From NCBI RefSeq assembly GCF_907164915.1, contig NC_061868.1, forward strand, positions 50,715,689 through 50,779,688: DNA of 64,000 nt, given 5' to 3'. Position 1 is the stretch's first letter. Every line of letters starts with the position of its first letter. The DNA comes from Impatiens glandulifera (taxonomy: Eukaryota > Streptophyta > Magnoliopsida > Ericales > Balsaminaceae). The translations under genes and the position numbers were made by a program. This document shows, one piece after another, positions 1 through 8,769 of this stretch. The notes beneath the pieces are model-generated. The model saw nothing but the letters and a program-made list of their open reading frames with translations, was not told the DNA's origin and did no database searches.

Positions 1-59
1 CTTATTTTAATCATTTTTAAAGAACTAGGAGAATTCTCGTGTCATGCTAATGGATAAAA

Positions 60-245
60 ATATAAATAAAATAAATTTAATAAAATATAATAATAATATG
101 TATTCAATATTTAAAATATATGTGAGAGTAAATGAGTACTTGAGTCGGATTGCGGGTTGACTCGACCATAAACTTAAAACGGTTAAAAATAAAATTAAAA
201 ATGTTATAGGTATGTTTCGAACTCGCAACCTAACAAAACAAATAA
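60..245 (-). repeat. SINE-like repeat, partial copy
   Basis: Read on the minus strand, this stretch carries the same body as the repeats at 505-735 and 806-1045: a B-box-like GTTCGAA just after GTTTTGTTAGGTTGC, then a T-rich stretch, then a GGTCGAGTCAACCCG block and a TTTACTCTCACATAT tail. The A-box part is not visible, so this copy looks truncated at its head. It is inverted relative to the other two copies. Family assignment is inference. Confidence 0.5.
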
Positions 246-358
246 TATATTAAAATAAAAAATAAAATGCTCTCATTTCATATTTTATTCACTTCGCTAA
301 AACAACTTACATTCTCACATATCTCATATCATATTTTTTCCGAATGAACATTCCATCT

Positions 359-475
359 CGTGACCTTACACTTTAATTTTGGTCAATTAAATATTTGATT
401 CATATTTTTTAATATTTAACATCGTGACCTCACACTTTGGTCAATCAAATATTTGATTCATATTTTTTAACCATT
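359..475. repeat. Tandem duplication of about 60 bp
   Basis: Two adjacent AT-rich copies contain GTGACC-T-ACACTTT, GGTCAAT-AAATATTTGATT and CATATTTTTTAA. The second copy lacks a few bases present in the first. No gene was seen in 246-505. Confidence 0.6.
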
Positions 476-504
476 TTCAATTGATACCGGCCTATTATCC
501 ATCG

Positions 505-735
505 ACAAACCACATCCCAATCACACTCGGTTAAAGTGTTGTACTTGTTTTGTTAGGTTGCAAGTTCGAAAAATACATTTAACATTTTTAATTTTATTTT
601 TAACCATTTTAAGTTTATGGGCGGGTCAACCCACAATCCGACCCAAGTATCCATTTACTCTCACATATATATCCAAATTAACCACAGCTCTCGACCCGAC
701 AATCTAGACATTTTAAAAATTAAACATCATTATTT
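505..735 (+). repeat. tRNA-headed SINE-like repeat, copy 2
   Basis: The head has a weak A-box (CTCGGTTAAAGTG) and a B-box-like GGTTGCAAGTTCGAA about 30 bases later, the spacing of an internal RNA polymerase III promoter. The body continues with the GGGCGGGTCAACCCAC block and a CTCTCGACCCG motif near the tail. It matches the copy at 806-1045 along its whole length. Limits were set by comparing the copies; no target duplication was confirmed. Confidence 0.6.
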
Positions 736-805
736 ATATAAATAGATAGTTAGTTAAAAATGTCTTACATTTATCAAATTTGGTGTTGAATTTAAAATAT
801 AGAGT

Positions 806-1045
806 GTTATTAGCCTAGTTGGTTAAAGGGTTGTATTTGTTTTGTTATGTTGCAAGTTCGAAACATACATATAGTATTTTTAATTTTATTTTTAACCGTT
901 TTAAGTTTATGAGCGGGTCAACCCACAATCCAATCCAAGTATCCGTTTACACATATATATTCAAATTAACCACAGCTCTCGACCCGGCATTCCGAACATT
1001 TTAAAAATTAAGCAACATTATATATATATAGAGAGATATTTTAGC
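806..1045 (+). repeat. tRNA-headed SINE-like repeat, copy 3
   Basis: This is the clearest copy. The A-box TAGCCTAGTTGGTTAAAGG lies at 811-829 and the B-box-like GCAAGTTCGAAAC at about 852-864. The downstream body is shared with copy 2. It resembles the tRNA-derived head of a plant SINE, but there is no acceptor-stem pairing, so it is not a functional tRNA gene. 1046-1200 is AT-rich with nothing recognised. Confidence 0.6.
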
Positions 1046-1200
1046 CAATACCACAAAACTAATATTATTTGGCAAAAATACTTCAACAATCTTTTTAAAA
1101 AAAATTTAATCCTTTACATTTATTTTGACAATCAAAATTTTATTCTTATAATTTATTATTATTTTTTAGATACATTAGCCACAACTTCTAATTTAAATAG

Positions 1201-1262
1201 AAAATGATAGGGGCAATAAAGGAGCAGTGACAGTAAGACCACGAATCCGACGTGGTCCGCCA
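1201..1262 (+). repeat. Left terminal inverted repeat of the MULE
   Basis: This contains GATAGGGGCAATAAAGG followed by CCACGAATCCGACGTGG. The reverse complement of 19405-19470 gives the same order of blocks (GATAAGGGCAATAAAG, then CACAAATTCGACGTGG), with a gap of about 10 bases between them. Confidence 0.6.
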
Positions 1263-1309
1263 CATCGCCTCACGTCGACCATTTAAAAAAATATTTTTAT
1301 ATTTTGTTT

Positions 1310-1550
1310 ATATTTTCCTCCATTCTTTCACTTTATTCTCCTTAGTTCCGTCTTCTGCGTCTCTTCAGTTCCCTTTCCGGCGAAACCTCTTATTCATCGT
1401 CTTTTTCTTTCGTCAGCAATTTCGGCTATTCTTATTCCGCATTTACTTCTTCTTCCTTCATCTTTAGTCAGCAATTTCGGCTATTCTTATTCGGCGTCTA
1501 CTTCTTTATTATTCAGTTTAAAAGTCCAAAATGGTAAGTCTTATAATCTT
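1310..1550. repeat. Leader-like region with a 55-bp direct duplication
   Basis: This pyrimidine-rich stretch of the MULE contains TCAGCAATTTCGGCTATTC twice (about 1414 and 1467). It ends in AAAATGGTAAGT near 1530, which looks like a plus-strand start codon abutting a splice donor. It could be a leader exon of a second MULE gene, but I could not join it in frame to a downstream exon. The rest of this side up to 1748 looks like T-rich intron sequence. Confidence 0.3.
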
Positions 1551-1748
1551 TTCCGTCTGTTTTGTTTCTCTTCGTTTCTAAACATACGTCTCTTCGTCTT
1601 CATTTTAGGAGAAAATTATTCTTGCATCCACCAAGTCACCAAATTAAAATCCCGATTATATTGTATTCTTTTTTGATGTTAGGGTTTAACATTTTTCGAT
1701 TAGAGTTTTGCGATTAACATTTCTTGATTAAGGTTTTGCGCTCTCGAT

Positions 1749-1753
1749 ATATT
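1749..1753 (+). repeat. Target-site duplication ATATT (left) of the copia element
   Basis: ATATT directly precedes the LTR start TGTTAGG at 1754. The same five bases follow the other LTR at 15966-15970. A perfect 5-bp duplication is typical of Ty1/copia integration. Confidence 0.9.
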
Positions 1754-3097
1754 TGTTAGGATCGGGGACGCCCTTGGAGGACCGGGGTGTAAATTTCCGG
1801 TTTTAAGTAAGGGTGGCCGCTTACAACAACACACACAACTTGGTGATAGTCCGGTTAAAGACTAAAACCGTTCTCAGCACTGCACAACCTGTCACAGACT
1901 CTTGAACCGGTGTTCAAGGGCGGAAGTGTCTATTTCAGGTTGAAGCAACGTTTGCGACTTTTAGATGATGTTTAAGGAGGAAGATGTTTAATGAAAGTGA
2001 TTGACCGGTTTTGGAAGTATGGTTTTGCGGTTTTAAGGAAAGATAGCGGTAAATGAAAAACGAAATGAAAGAACACAAGACACAGAATTTGTTTATGGAT
2101 GTTCGGAGCAAACCCTCCTACGTCACCCCTTCTTCTCAGGTTATGAGAAGGATCTCCACTAACTCTTAGAGTTACAATTTACACTTCCGGTCGAGCCCAA
2201 CTTCGCTACTCGCCGGTTACACCAAACTCACACTTTGATGTAATACAACACAACACAATAATCACACACAAGGATTTCAGGTTTTAGGCAAACCGACTTA
2301 GAATGTAAAACTTTATCTCTCTAGAATTTAATGCTTTGATACTTTGTTTTCGTAATCCGTCACTTGCAGAACTGGCATTTAATGAAGACGATCCGTCTTC
2401 CTTTTATAGCTGAAAGTAGCTAACGGCTACTTTCTTCTCTCTCTTGCGGATTGGTTGATCGTTATCACGCCTGTTTGCAGAAGGGTTGCTTGCACGCTTC
2501 AACTTCCTCAACACCTGGCGTTCATGCAGGTGACTCTGAGCGGATGATGACATAACCGGTTTCAGATTGATACACGTGTTGAACATCCGCTTCCGGTCGT
2601 CAGCATCGGATCACCAAGCATCATTGCTTTCCTCCCATGCTTCTGATCGGATCCGATCTTCTTTTATCTTTTCGAGACACGTTTTCTTCCGTCATAGTAC
2701 GTCACTCTTGAGATTTGAATCTTCCGACTTTTGATCTGTACTTTCCGGTTTCTGTGTCTTTGTGCATTTTTGATCCGGTTGAAGTGTATTCTTCTATCTT
2801 GGCTAACCGGTTGCTTGAGAAAGTGAGGCCGGTTCCTGTGATCATTTATCTTGATCACTTGAGGCTGGTTTCTTTGAAGTAATATGAGCTGGTTATTGAT
2901 GCCTGATTTCCGGTTCCGGTTTGTTCAGTACCTGCACATGAAGTTTAATTTCTGTTTAGTTTGTCTGGCCGGTTCCAAAATTAATCTACTTAATTTTTTC
3001 TATCAATTTCTCCCTTTTTGATTATTTAGAATAAATATTCAAAAATTGTAATGTGTGGCCGGTTTTAAGAAAATTAACTTACTTAATTTTTCTATCA
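1754..3097 (-). repeat. 3' LTR of the copia element
   Basis: This is 1344 bp, with plus-strand ends TGTTAGG...TATCA (TG...CA). It matches the 14621-15965 LTR with one substitution and about seven single-base length differences in homopolymers. CCGGT motifs are very frequent. A TATA-like CTATAAAA lies on the minus strand at 2402-2409, equivalent to the promoter box in the 5' LTR. Confidence 0.92.
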
Positions 3098-3260
3098 ATT
3101 TCTCCCTTTTTGATTATTTAGAATAAATATTCAAAACTTGTAATGTATGGCCGGTTTTAAGAAAATTAACTTACTTAATTTTTCTATCAATTTCTCCCTT
3201 TTTGATTATTTAGAATAAATATTCAAAACTTGTAATGTATGGCCGGTTTTAAAGATTTTG
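2999..3260 (-). repeat. 92-bp tandem repeats spanning the LTR edge and polypurine tract
   Basis: The block running from TATCAATTTCTCCC through the following ATTTAGAATAAATATTC to GGCCGGTTTTAAGAAAATT recurs at 3001, 3093 and 3185, with a period of 92 bp. The first copy is inside the LTR, the second begins at the LTR edge and the third is internal. Each therefore carries a copy of the polypurine tract. The 5' LTR has the single in-LTR copy at 15868. Confidence 0.85.
3098..3112 (-). promoter_or_regulatory. Polypurine tract of the copia element
   Basis: On the minus strand AAAAAGGGAGAAAT lies directly before the LTR start TGATAGAAAAA. This is the usual place for the plus-strand cDNA primer. A further copy sits 92 bp upstream in the element (about 3190-3204). 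3261-3458 holds no gene. Confidence 0.85.
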
Positions 3261-3458
3261 GTTGAGAGAAATGTGTTTGAAAAACATGTGTTTGATTTTT
3301 GAACAGTGTATGTTTTGAAAAATACAAGAGGTCGGTGAACATGTATGTTTTGGGAAACATAAAAAGTATGTTTGAAAAATATAGAAGTTAGCAAAAGAAA
3401 CCTAGTTCCGAAACACATCAAAAACATAATTGTTCAAAGTAATAATAAAAATAGAGTT

Positions 3459-6293
3459 TTAAGACTTGGATGATCCCCCCTTGTCTTGCTCTTTTTCAAG
3501 CACTTTGTCCAGACGTTTCCTTGCTTCTTCTGTTCTTGCTCTTTGCTCTCTAGCACGTCTGTCAGCATCTATCACCACACCTGCCCACACACTTGTATGG
3601 CCGGGGACCTTTTTCCTAAGATTGAAGTTGGCACAAGCTGGTTTTGGCGGTGGACGAGGTTGGACAGTCAAAGGTCTGCAGCTTGGATTTGCGGTGGATT
3701 CTCCGGTTGACCTTCTTTTCCGTCTGTTGAGTTCCTCCGAGTCTTCTTCCTCTTCTTCATCCAGCGGTTCCGCATTCAGTCCAACCGGTTCGGCTGTCTT
3801 CAATTCTGCCCTTCTTAACACTTCTTTAACCGCGCTTCGTTTCTTCTTGTTCCGAGTACTCATGGAATGAGATGATTGACCCTGTACCGATTCCTGAGCG
3901 TTTGCCTGCTCCTCTTCATTGCATTGTTGGGCCAACTCATGATCCTTGTCTTCAAGTTCCTTCTGAACCCGTTCTCTTTCAATCTCTTCTTCTTGCAACT
4001 TCCGAGCGGTTTCAGCGTCTTTTTCGATTTGAGTTTGTGTTGATCCGACTTGAACTTTGGACATTTCACCGATCTGGATTGCCATTGCTTGCAGCATATC
4101 CAGAAGTGGAGCGGTTGCGGTTTCGACAGACTTGGAGATCATGGCTTGGACCGTTGTTTGCATTGTTGTATCCATCATAGCTTGCATAGAGTTTACCATT
4201 TTATCTTCAGCCGCGGAGATTCTTTCTTCGGTTACCGCCTTGAAGTTCCCCAGGCATGAATTAACGGTTTCTGACACTGCTTGCTTAATGTGATCGATGT
4301 CCAGAGCTTTGATGTGTTGAGCGGTTTCTGGTTCCGGATTTTCAGATGTGCCGGATGTTTCCCCATTAAGAAAGAAAGGTCTACTTTGATATTGCTCAGG
4401 ATTATTGAATTGACGCTTGCAGGTATCCCACCATTTATTATCAAGGCGTTCGTAACTTTTCACAAGCCGTTCTCGTACTCCAATAAATCGCTCCGCCATC
4501 TTCATTTCAATCGGTTCCAGCTCTTTTCCTTGGATTTCTTGAAATGCATTCTCAACAGCCTGTAACCGCACGTTCTCAAGAATTACTGGAGCTTTGCTCA
4601 TTGCCGGTTGAATTAGTTGGGTGTTGGCTAACTCGAGTGCCTGTTCTTCTAACTGGATGAGTGCGTCCCATTGCTTGTTTCCTCTGAAACCTGGAAGCAT
4701 GTCGGATAGTTTGGTCTCACTTCGGAGCCTCACCCACCGAATATATGGAGCCAACGCTTCACTTGCACCCTTATTCATATCTTGAATAAATTCATCGAAC
4801 AATTCATTTTCTTGCTCTAACGTATACGGGTATTCTTCTCCGGTTGTGGCTTCAGTCTGGGGTTCGACCTGCAATGTGCCCGTTCCGGTTTCAGTTTCTT
4901 CAATCAAGATGCCCTTGCCTTTATCTGCCTGAGAAGGGCCTTCTGGAACTTCCTTGTCTCCTGCGGAACCGGAAGGTTCCCTTTCTTCAATGTTTTCCTC
5001 CTGAGCCGGAGGTGCTTCTTCAGTTGACTTGGTCGTCTCATCGACCGGTTGAACTTCTGGTTGATCAGGTGCTTCAGCCTGATTTTCTGGGTTCCGACGA
5101 CTGGAGACGTCGTCTTCTTCGGTTTCTTTAGTGATCTCTTGGACCACATTCTGAATAGCTTCAGAAGTATTCAAGCCCACTTCGGCTAATACTTCATCGG
5201 CTTGCTTGCTTGGGGACTTGGAGGTTGCAGAATCAACATTTCTCTCTGCTTCCTCCATTGGATTTGACTTGTTCTCCTCGCTCCCCGAAGATTCGGTTTG
5301 CTTTGGAGAATCAGATGGAATAGGAGTTGGAACAACGGTATTGATGGGAATTGGTTGGAATACCTCTGCGGTTCTTTCAGGAGGATTGTCCGAGGAAAGA
5401 GTTCTCTCGGAGTCCGCCGGTTTCTTCGAGCTCTTTTTCGCTGATACCTTCTTCCTTCTTTTTGGTTCTGGTTGAGCTTCTGCCTCAGCCGCTTTTCTGG
5501 ACGGTTTCTTCTGTCGTTTTTCTTCTTCAACCGGAACCGATGAGCTGGCTCCTTTGGATGACTTTGATTTTGCGGTTTTCGGCTTGATCGTCTTCTCCGG
5601 TTTCTCTGCCACTGACTCAGAGTCAAGGATGTGAGATATCGGAAGCGGTACGCCTTCACCTAGTTCCACATTCAGGAACTCAAGAATCTTCACGATTTGC
5701 ATAGCATAGGCCTGCACCCGGCCTTCTTTCTTGATTATCACTTGACAGAATTCTTCGTACAGCACGTACCCCCAGTCCACCTTATCGCCGCGGACGATGG
5801 CTAACAACATTCTCAGCTTAAACTTTGTAAGATTGTCGAAGTTACCTCCCCTTCCTTGGAGCGATTTGGAGATGACGGTCACTAACCATCTGTATTCCGG
5901 TTTCAACTTGATTTTCCGGCTGCTGTGGAGCACCAGGTCCTGACCTGAAAGGGATACAACCAACCGGGCAGCATTTGATTCTGCGTCGGTTAAGTCGAAT
6001 TTCAAGTCCGAGCCTGTGTTGGGTAGACCGAGAGCCTCCGCGAAAATTTCTTCAGTTATAAGAACCGCCTTCCCGTTGACGGTAGCCGATATTTTTCTCT
6101 TCAACAGTGTCGCCGTCGCCAAGAACTCCGTCACCGCCGCCGGGTAGATGATGAACGGACCGGAGAGAAACTTCTCCAACCCAGAATCTCGAAGGAGTTG
6201 AAGAACAGCTTTGTTCTTGTCTTCAGCGTTCTGATCGATGTCTTCAAAATCTACCTGCAACATCCATTGAAACGGGGCTTTGCCTAGATCCAT
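3459..6293 (-). CDS. Copia accessory ORF A: core domain plus long disordered/coiled-coil tail
   Basis: About 944 aa from the ATG at 6293. An upstream in-frame ATG at 6407 lies only about 25 bases from the TATA box and is probably not transcribed. Residues 1 to about 225 form a core shared with ORFs B and C: QVDFEDI near the N-terminus, then SGLEKFL, ITEEIFAEALGLPNTG and GDKVDWGYVLYEEF. The rest is a low-complexity K/S/P- and E/T-rich region with basic clusters such as EPKRRKKVSAKK and RRKRR that look like nuclear signals. A helical stretch likely to be coiled coil follows (about 640-820), then a charged C-terminus. There is no signal peptide or membrane segment, so it is not envelope-like. 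Similar cores occur in plant proteins loosely labelled as transposon proteins; the function is unknown. Confidence 0.8.
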   Translation of the reverse strand: MDLGKAPFQWMLQVDFEDIDQNAEDKNKAVLQLLRDSGLEKFLSGPFIIYPAAVTEFLATATLLKRKISATVNGKAVLITEEIFAEALGLPNTGSDLKFDLTDAESNAARLVVSLSGQDLVLHSSRKIKLKPEYRWLVTVISKSLQGRGGNFDNLTKFKLRMLLAIVRGDKVDWGYVLYEEFCQVIIKKEGRVQAYAMQIVKILEFLNVELGEGVPLPISHILDSESVAEKPEKTIKPKTAKSKSSKGASSSVPVEEEKRQKKPSRKAAEAEAQPEPKRRKKVSAKKSSKKPADSERTLSSDNPPERTAEVFQPIPINTVVPTPIPSDSPKQTESSGSEENKSNPMEEAERNVDSATSKSPSKQADEVLAEVGLNTSEAIQNVVQEITKETEEDDVSSRRNPENQAEAPDQPEVQPVDETTKSTEEAPPAQEENIEEREPSGSAGDKEVPEGPSQADKGKGILIEETETGTGTLQVEPQTEATTGEEYPYTLEQENELFDEFIQDMNKGASEALAPYIRWVRLRSETKLSDMLPGFRGNKQWDALIQLEEQALELANTQLIQPAMSKAPVILENVRLQAVENAFQEIQGKELEPIEMKMAERFIGVRERLVKSYERLDNKWWDTCKRQFNNPEQYQSRPFFLNGETSGTSENPEPETAQHIKALDIDHIKQAVSETVNSCLGNFKAVTEERISAAEDKMVNSMQAMMDTTMQTTVQAMISKSVETATAPLLDMLQAMAIQIGEMSKVQVGSTQTQIEKDAETARKLQEEEIERERVQKELEDKDHELAQQCNEEEQANAQESVQGQSSHSMSTRNKKKRSAVKEVLRRAELKTAEPVGLNAEPLDEEEEEDSEELNRRKRRSTGESTANPSCRPLTVQPRPPPKPACANFNLRKKVPGHTSVWAGVVIDADRRAREQRARTEEARKRLDKVLEKEQDKGGSSKS

Positions 6294-6827
6294 TGATGAT
6301 TTTTGAGAAAGGAGATGAAGATTGATGATGATCGGAGAGAGAGAATCTTTGAAGTTCTGGAAATCTTTAGAGAGAGAAAGCACATGTGTTAAATTGATAG
6401 AAAACACATGTGTTAAATGAACTGTCTTGAGTTTATATAGATGGCGGTTCCAGGCAGTTTTGAAGATGAACCGTCACTTTGGAGTTTTTGGCGCCAATTT
6501 TCCCTCCAAAAGTTACTGCCGTAACTTTGGGCGGTAAAGGCTGATTTTGATGGGCGGTAATTTTTGAAAGGGTAAAACCTTGGGCGGTTTTGATTTTCAG
6601 AATTTCATTTTTGCTTGAAATTCCGGTTTTTGTTACGTCTTGTTAACCGGAATTTGTGAAGTTAACTTTAAGTTTGAGTATGAGTTAGAGAAACCGGAAT
6701 GAAACAATGAGAATGAAAAATTGAAAGACTAAAATATTTCATTGATATAAGAAAGAAGAGACATAATAGCGGTTCTGGTCGTACAACAAAATGACCAGAA
6801 ACCGGAAACGAGAATACAGAAAGAGGT
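6294..6827 (-). other. Spacer and promoter region between accessory ORFs A and B
   Basis: This holds the leader of ORF A, its TATA box (6432-6439), and a segment with several GCGGTAA and CCGGTT motifs. No other gene was seen. Confidence 0.6.
6432..6439 (-). promoter_or_regulatory. TATA box for accessory ORF A
   Basis: The minus-strand sequence is TATATAAAC in a GC-richer context. It lies about 140 bases before the ATG at 6293, leaving a plausible leader of about 110 bases. Confidence 0.6.
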
Positions 6828-7586
6828 TTATTCGGTGAACCACCCTCCTTCCAGCCTTCTTTCGTACCACTTGTCGATGGTGTTCTGAGGAGACCGTTCC
6901 TTGATCCTACACATACACTTATAGATCATGTCTATAGTGATAGTGTTGAAAGATCCAACCGGAACACCTTTTCCAAGGTTGCGACGTTTGGACATGAGGA
7001 ATCGGGTGATTTGAGGGGCGTAGCTGATCTTTCCCCTCTTACCGGTCATAAGCAGCTTCAGCTTATTGAATAGATAGGATGACCAGTTGATATCGGTTTC
7101 ACGGATGATGGCTATCATAATGTCGAATGCCTCCCGGCTATAGTTTTGGTTGGGCATTCGGCCTATGATAGACCGTTGGACCAAGTCTTGAAAGACTTGA
7201 TAGTGGGGGGCGAGGTCTTCTTTCTTCCCGAAGTCCTTGACAGGAGCGTAGGAAGAAGAGAAAATCTTGAAGAAGATTTCTTTAGCCGGTAGATGCGGCG
7301 TTGGAAAGTCGGAGAAACCTTCCGTTGGAAGTTGAAAGAATGTGGCAAATTCCTCCTCAGAAAACTGGAGGAATTGGCCATCGATGATGGTGCGAATGCT
7401 GCCATCATCAAGAACATGACCGTTGTTGAAGAATTCGCACACCTCATCCACGAGAATGAGGTCCGAACCCTTAAGGAAGCCTTTCAGGCCAGAAGCTATG
7501 ATGTGTTCAAAGATGCATTCGTAGTAAGAACTGTGCTTGATGTCCTCAAAGTCGATGATCAAGGTGTTTCTGATTTCAGTAGACAT
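6828..7586 (-). CDS. Copia accessory ORF B: stand-alone core-domain protein
   Basis: 252 aa from MSTEIRNTLIIDFEDI at 7586. The frame stays open to an ATG at 7718, but that lies upstream of the TATA box at 7691-7698, so the inner ATG is preferred. The core matches ORFs A and C: DFEDI, SGLKGFL, a VDEVCEFF segment, FSEEEFATFFQLPTEG, ETDINWSSYLFNKLK and ISYAPQITRFL. It is almost the same length as ORF C (253 aa) and lacks the long tail of ORF A. No catalytic motif, zinc finger, signal peptide or membrane segment was seen. It reads like a structural or nucleic-acid-associated protein, but no function can be assigned. Confidence 0.8.
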   Translation of the reverse strand: MSTEIRNTLIIDFEDIKHSSYYECIFEHIIASGLKGFLKGSDLILVDEVCEFFNNGHVLDDGSIRTIIDGQFLQFSEEEFATFFQLPTEGFSDFPTPHLPAKEIFFKIFSSSYAPVKDFGKKEDLAPHYQVFQDLVQRSIIGRMPNQNYSREAFDIMIAIIRETDINWSSYLFNKLKLLMTGKRGKISYAPQITRFLMSKRRNLGKGVPVGSFNTITIDMIYKCMCRIKERSPQNTIDKWYERRLEGGWFTE

Positions 7587-8007
7587 GATGATGAGGAAGT
7601 GAGGAAAACTTAGAAGAGTTCTTAAGCTTTGAATTCTTAGAGAGAGGAATGCTTGAAGGCGTGATTTGAAAGATGAAGACTGAACCCCCTTTTTATAGCT
7701 GAGAATGAATGATAGCATTTAATGCAGGGATTTAAAAATGTAGCCGTTTATGCTTAGGTATTAATGATTTTGTGGTTTTCCAAGAGAATAAGAGCATGTA
7801 TTGTCAAATCAATTCAGGCATGCTTTTGATACTGAGAATTTATGTTTCCAAGAAAGGAATGATTTGTTTTGATAAGGCGCATTTAATGTTGTAGATTTTG
7901 ATTTGAAAGAAAGAGAAATCTATTTCATTAATTCAAATACAGAAACCGGTGGTACAACAGAATACCGGTTTTGTAGGGAAAAGAGAAAGATAAAAAAGAA
8001 GACAGGT
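7587..8007 (-). other. Spacer and promoter region between accessory ORFs B and C
   Basis: This contains the ORF B leader and TATA box, AT-rich sequence with GCATTTAATG motifs similar to those near the LTR promoter, and the 3' end of ORF C. No other gene was seen. Confidence 0.5.
7691..7698 (-). promoter_or_regulatory. TATA box for accessory ORF B
   Basis: The minus-strand sequence is AGCTATAAAAAGGGG, about 105 bases before the ATG at 7586. The LTR promoter has the very similar AGCTATAAAAGGAAG, which suggests a common origin. Confidence 0.65.
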
Positions 8008-8769
8008 TTAAACGTTCGATGATTCAGCTGTTCGAGCGGTTGAAGCCTCAGCCGCTTCAATTCTTCTTGCCTTAACCGCTTCCCATCGGTCGATCATCTC
8101 CTGCACTCGTTCTTTGGTGAGCACATGCCTTGGATGTAGAGTGACGAACGCTCCAGAATGGATCTCCAGACTTGCGCAGAAACCGCTCAGCTGAGGAGCG
8201 TATCCGGTTTTGTTGGAGAGAATCATCCTCTTCAGATTGCTGAAGATGATCCAGGACCAGTTGACCGGTGTCCCAACCGTTACAGCTATCATCATCTCGA
8301 AGACCCTCTGAGTGTATTGATAACTTTTCTCTCTGCATAACACAGATTTTCCCAGAATCTCGCAGAGAATCTGGTACTTGTGAGAAAGTTTACTTTTAGC
8401 ACCCCAGGGCTTAACCGGGATGTTAGATCCAGAAAACCGGAGACACATTTCTTCCATTGTCACCGATGAGTAGGTCAAGTCGGTTACCCCTTCATTGGGT
8501 AAACCGCAATAGACAGCGAAATCCGTCTCGCTGAAGAGGAATTTTTGGCCGTAAACCTGTGCAACGAGTATTTCTCGGTGCACTTCTTTCACGGTTTCGA
8601 ACAGTTCTTCGACTACAAGGTAGTCGATGATAAACCTGTTCTCAAGGAAACTTCTTAGCCCGCTCCTTTCAATGGCTAAGAACATCTCCTTGACTTCATG
8701 GTCCTCATACTGATAGATTGATTCAAAATCTGCCAGTAGAATCTTCTTAGCTAAAGGGTTGGAGTTCAT
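8008..8769 (-). CDS. Copia accessory ORF C: stand-alone core-domain protein
   Basis: 253 aa from the ATG at 8769, the first accessory ORF after pol. It shares the core of ORFs A and B: ILLADFESI at the N-terminus, SGLRSFL, VVEELFETV, FSETDFAVYCGLPNEG, GTPVNWSWIIFSNLK and TGYAPQLSGF. The C-terminal 40 residues are charged and alanine-rich. The three proteins are clearly diverged from one another, so the triplication is much older than this insertion. The ORF is intact, has its own TATA box at 8860-8867, and is separated from pol by about 700 bp. No signal peptide, membrane helix or known catalytic motif was seen. Confidence 0.8.
   Translation of the reverse strand: MNSNPLAKKILLADFESIYQYEDHEVKEMFLAIERSGLRSFLENRFIIDYLVVEELFETVKEVHREILVAQVYGQKFLFSETDFAVYCGLPNEGVTDLTYSSVTMEEMCLRFSGSNIPVKPWGAKSKLSHKYQILCEILGKSVLCREKSYQYTQRVFEMMIAVTVGTPVNWSWIIFSNLKRMILSNKTGYAPQLSGFCASLEIHSGAFVTLHPRHVLTKERVQEMIDRWEAVKARRIEAAEASTARTAESSNV

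Noticed and set aside
811..864. tRNA gene
   Set aside because: A- and B-box-like motifs are present, but the flanks do not pair into an acceptor stem, and the same unit is repeated twice nearby with a long shared body, as in a SINE.
3466..5659. Several overlapping open frames on both strands inside accessory ORF A
   Set aside because: They are shadows of the 944-codon frame, with biased composition caused by its Lys/Glu/Ser-rich codons; no family features.
3459..8769. Envelope-like genes
   Set aside because: Position fits an env-like ORF, but none of the three has a signal peptide, transmembrane segment or cleavage site.
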